Positions 6,422-8,325 of a stretch of 8,325 bases of DNA are shown in pieces; the stretch's first letter is position 1; each line of letters begins with the position of its first letter. The notes beneath the pieces are model-generated. The model had not been told where the DNA came from, did no database searches, and worked only from the letters and a program-made list of their open reading frames with translations. The stretch spans positions 1-8,325 of the forward strand of contig DGKH01000078.1 in NCBI GenBank assembly GCA_002386945.1, in the 5' to 3' direction. Position numbers and translations under genes: made by a program. The DNA is from Proteobacteria bacterium UBA4575. GTDB taxonomy: Bacteria > Pseudomonadota > Gammaproteobacteria > UBA4575.

Positions 6422-7714
6422 ATGAAAAAAATATTAGTCATTGGCAATGGTGGACGCGAACATGCATTGGCATGGAAGCTGAAGCAATCAGACGATGTAG
6501 CAATCGTTTATGTCGCTCCCGGTAACGCCGGCACTGAACAAGAAGTAGGCATTGAGAATATCGCCATTGCTAGTGATGATATTACTGCCTTACTTTCATT
6601 CGCCCAAGAACAGCAGATTGACCTAACTGTTGTTGGTCCTGAGGCACCTCTGGTCGCTGGCATTGTTGATGAGTTCCAATCTGCCGGTATGAATATTTTT
6701 GGTCCACGAAAGTTTAATGCTCAGCTGGAAGGTTCAAAGAGCTTTGCTAAACAGTTTATGCAAGAGCATGGCATTCCTACTGCGGCCTATGGTGAGTTCA
6801 CTGCAATCACACCAGCATTAGATTTTCTTGCACAACAAGATTTACCAATCGTAATCAAGGCCGATGGTCTTGCTGCCGGCAAGGGTGTCGTCATTGCACA
6901 GACTGCAGATGAAGCGCAGCAAGCGGTACACGATATGCTTAGCGGCGAGGCACATGGTGCCGCTGGTCAAAAGATTGTGATTGAAGAATTCCTCTACGGC
7001 CAAGAGATCAGTTTCATCTGCATGGTTGATCATGATGTAGTGGTACCGTTGGCTACCTCACAAGATCATAAGGCACGTGATGATGGTGACCTGGGCCCAA
7101 ACACCGGAGGCATGGGTGCGTATTCACCAGCCCCTTTGGTAGACGATGCCATGCATCAACGCATCATGCGTGAAGTGATCCATCCGACAGCTCAGGGTTT
7201 TATGGCCAGTGGTAAACCGTTCCAAGGTTTCCTTTATGCCGGCCTGATGATTTCGGATGAGGGTGTACCTAAAGTCTTGGAATATAACTGTCGTTTTGGT
7301 GATCCCGAGACCCAACCGATTATGCAACGCCTGCGCAGTGATCTCACCGAACTCTGCTTGGCAACAGCGAAGAATGAATTACAACCAACTGAATTAGATT
7401 GGGACCCACGCAGTGCTTTAGGTGTTGTACTTGCTGCTGGTGGTTACCCTTTCGACTATGCCAAAGGTGAAGTGATTTCAGGATTGAATCAAGACTTAGG
7501 TAACGATTGCAAAGTCTTTCATGCCGGCACCGCTAGACAGGGTGAAGACATTGTTACTGCCGGTGGTCGTGTGCTCTGTGTCAGTGCTTTAGGAGATGAT
7601 ATTGCACAAGCGCAAGCAAGGGCCTATCAGGCGGCTGCGACTATTAACTGGCGTGATGTTTATTTTCGCCGTGATATTGGGCATCGGGCGATTACTGATA
7701 AGTCGCAAGACTGA
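6422..7714 (+). CDS. purD: Phosphoribosylamine-glycine ligase (GAR synthetase)
   Basis: PurD joins phosphoribosylamine and glycine with ATP, the second step of de novo purine synthesis. It has 430 residues, against 429 in E. coli. The N-terminal domain begins MKKILVIGNGGREHALAWKL, with APGNAGT (32-38) and VVGPEAPLVAGI (70-81). The ATP-grasp part includes LEGSKSFAK (102-110), VIKADGLAAGKGV (144-156), VIEEFLYGQEIS (186-197), the signature DHKARDDGDLGPNTGGMGAYSP (215-236, key residues D215, H216, K217, N227, G229) and the metal site VLEYNCRFGDPETQP (285-299). The C-terminal domain is complete. The ATG at 6422 fits the family start exactly; its ribosome site is weak (TAAG at 6416-6419). It follows the transporter by 12 bases. 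The TGA at 7712-7714 lies inside a hairpin facing the convergent rho gene. Confidence 0.97.
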   Translation: MKKILVIGNGGREHALAWKLKQSDDVAIVYVAPGNAGTEQEVGIENIAIASDDITALLSFAQEQQIDLTVVGPEAPLVAGIVDEFQSAGMNIFGPRKFNAQLEGSKSFAKQFMQEHGIPTAAYGEFTAITPALDFLAQQDLPIVIKADGLAAGKGVVIAQTADEAQQAVHDMLSGEAHGAAGQKIVIEEFLYGQEISFICMVDHDVVVPLATSQDHKARDDGDLGPNTGGMGAYSPAPLVDDAMHQRIMREVIHPTAQGFMASGKPFQGFLYAGLMISDEGVPKVLEYNCRFGDPETQPIMQRLRSDLTELCLATAKNELQPTELDWDPRSALGVVLAAGGYPFDYAKGEVISGLNQDLGNDCKVFHAGTARQGEDIVTAGGRVLCVSALGDDIAQAQARAYQAAATINWRDVYFRRDIGHRAITDKSQD

Positions 7715-7736
7715 ATATTATTTCAGGCTTGCGACT
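7701..7736 (+). terminator. Hairpin between convergent purD and rho (probable bidirectional terminator)
   Basis: Arms 7701-7715 and 7722-7736 pair as nine base pairs (AGTCGCAAG with CTTGCGACT), one A-G mismatch, then five pairs (CTGAA with TTCAG) around the loop TATTAT. The left arm contains the last purD codons and its TGA. The rho stop is 14 bases beyond. Neither strand shows a U-tract after the stem. Position between convergent genes suggests a shared terminator for both. Confidence 0.6.
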
Positions 7737-7749
7737 GACTGAATTGCGC

Positions 7750-8325
7750 TTAGCGTTTCATCGCATGGAAGAAGTCGACATTATTCTTGCTCGACTGCAT
7801 ACGTCCAAGCATGAACTCCATCGCCTCTAGCTCATCCATAGAGTGTAGGAATTTACGCAAGATCCACATCTTTTGCAGCACATCAGGTTCAATCAATAAC
7901 TCTTCACGGCGTGTGCCAGAGCGGTTGATATTGATCGCTGGGTAGATGCGTTTTTCAGCAATACGGCGATCCATATGAATCTCCATATTACCGGTGCCTT
8001 TAAATTCTTCGTAGATCACGTCGTCCATCTTCGAGCCAGTTTCTACCAATGCGGTGGCTAAGATCGTCAAGCTACCACCCTCTTCGATATTACGTGCGGC
8101 ACCAAAGAAGCGCTTTGGACGGGTTAATGCGTTGGCTTCAACACCACCTGTTAAGACCTTGCCAGATGAAGGTGCAACAGTGTTATAAGCACGTGCTAAA
8201 CGGGTAATTGAATCAAGTAAAATAACCACATCACGTTTATGCTCGACTAGACGTTTGGCTTTTTCAATCACCATTTCAGCAACTTGTACGTGTCTACTAG
8301 CTGGCTCATCGAAGGTACTTGAAAC
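7750..8325 (-). CDS. rho: Transcription termination factor Rho, C-terminal part (5' end outside window)
   Basis: The C-terminal 191 residues of the hexameric RNA-dependent ATPase that ends transcription are present, matching about residues 228-419 of E. coli Rho. The frame is open to the window edge, so the methionine at 8274 is internal, within [17 protein letters not shown]. Visible elements, counted from the first residue in the window, are: Walker B VVILLDS (33-39); Q-loop region [12 protein letters not shown] (about 51-62), which lines the RNA channel; [16 protein letters not shown]-loop EFKGTGNME (107-115, key lysine at 109); and the arginine-finger segment [11 protein letters not shown]. 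The end DFFHAMKR matches the usual Rho terminus. The RNA-binding cold-shock-like domain and Walker A lie beyond the window. It is transcribed toward purD and shares the hairpin between them. Some residues (NIEEGG, YPAIN, KNN near the end) recall betaproteobacterial Rho. Confidence 0.97.
   Translation of the reverse strand, partial: VSSTFDEPASRHVQVAEMVIEKAKRLVEHKRDVVILLDSITRLARAYNTVAPSSGKVLTGGVEANALTRPKRFFGAARNIEEGGSLTILATALVETGSKMDDVIYEEFKGTGNMEIHMDRRIAEKRIYPAININRSGTRREELLIEPDVLQKMWILRKFLHSMDELEAMEFMLGRMQSSKNNVDFFHAMKR

Noticed and set aside
6842..7327. Two - strand open frames inside purD
   Set aside because: They are antisense shadows of the conserved ATP-grasp region, without ribosome sites or known motifs.
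8274..8274. ATG at 8274 (- strand) as the start of a short ATPase-like gene
   Set aside because: The frame continues upstream to the window edge with Rho residues ([15 protein letters not shown]), so this is internal to rho and the gene is cut by the window.
1..8325. Mobile element, CRISPR array, tRNA/rRNA, prophage or defence system
   Set aside because: Nearly all bases are taken by intact housekeeping genes; no transposase, integrase, spaced repeats, cloverleaf or toxin-antitoxin-like pair was seen.

Overview
This window looks like chromosomal housekeeping DNA from a proteobacterium with moderate GC, most likely a gammaproteobacterium. The Fis C-terminus ([17 protein letters not shown]) and the PurH C-terminal half (RVNGGLLVQ, ending [11 protein letters not shown]) read as gamma-type. 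The visible part of Rho has some residues I associate more with betaproteobacteria. These lineage impressions come from remembered family sequences, not from a search. Coding density is very high and I see no mobile element, CRISPR array, tRNA or rRNA. The longest stretch without a gene is about 94 bases.

Layout on the + strand: the 3' end of accB (biotin carrier protein), accC (biotin carboxylase), prmA (ribosomal protein L11 methyltransferase), a 94-base gap, dusB (tRNA-dihydrouridine synthase B), fis (nucleoid protein, overlapping dusB by 4 bases), purH (last two steps of IMP synthesis), a 19-bp hairpin, an AEC-family membrane transporter, and purD (glycinamide ribonucleotide synthetase). 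The 3' part of rho lies on the - strand and converges on purD across a second hairpin.

Functionally the + strand joins fatty-acid initiation (accBC), translation upkeep (prmA, dusB), a growth-rate-linked nucleoid protein (fis) and de novo purine synthesis (purH, purD). All are needed in fast growth, and the tight spacing (20, 9, -4, 4 and 12 bases at most junctions) suggests co-transcription in blocks: accB-accC-prmA, dusB-fis-purH, and transporter-purD. The 94-base gap and the hairpin after purH are the likely block boundaries.

I do not see a clearly new biological system. The points most worth a second look are: (1) a 9-bp hairpin that spans the accC stop and buries the prmA TTG start; (2) an AEC transporter sitting between purH and purD behind a 19-bp palindrome without a U-tract; (3) short sequences (TTTCAGGCT and AAGCGCAAT) recurring around the two gene-end hairpins, which could belong to a genome-wide repeat or DNA-uptake-type signal.
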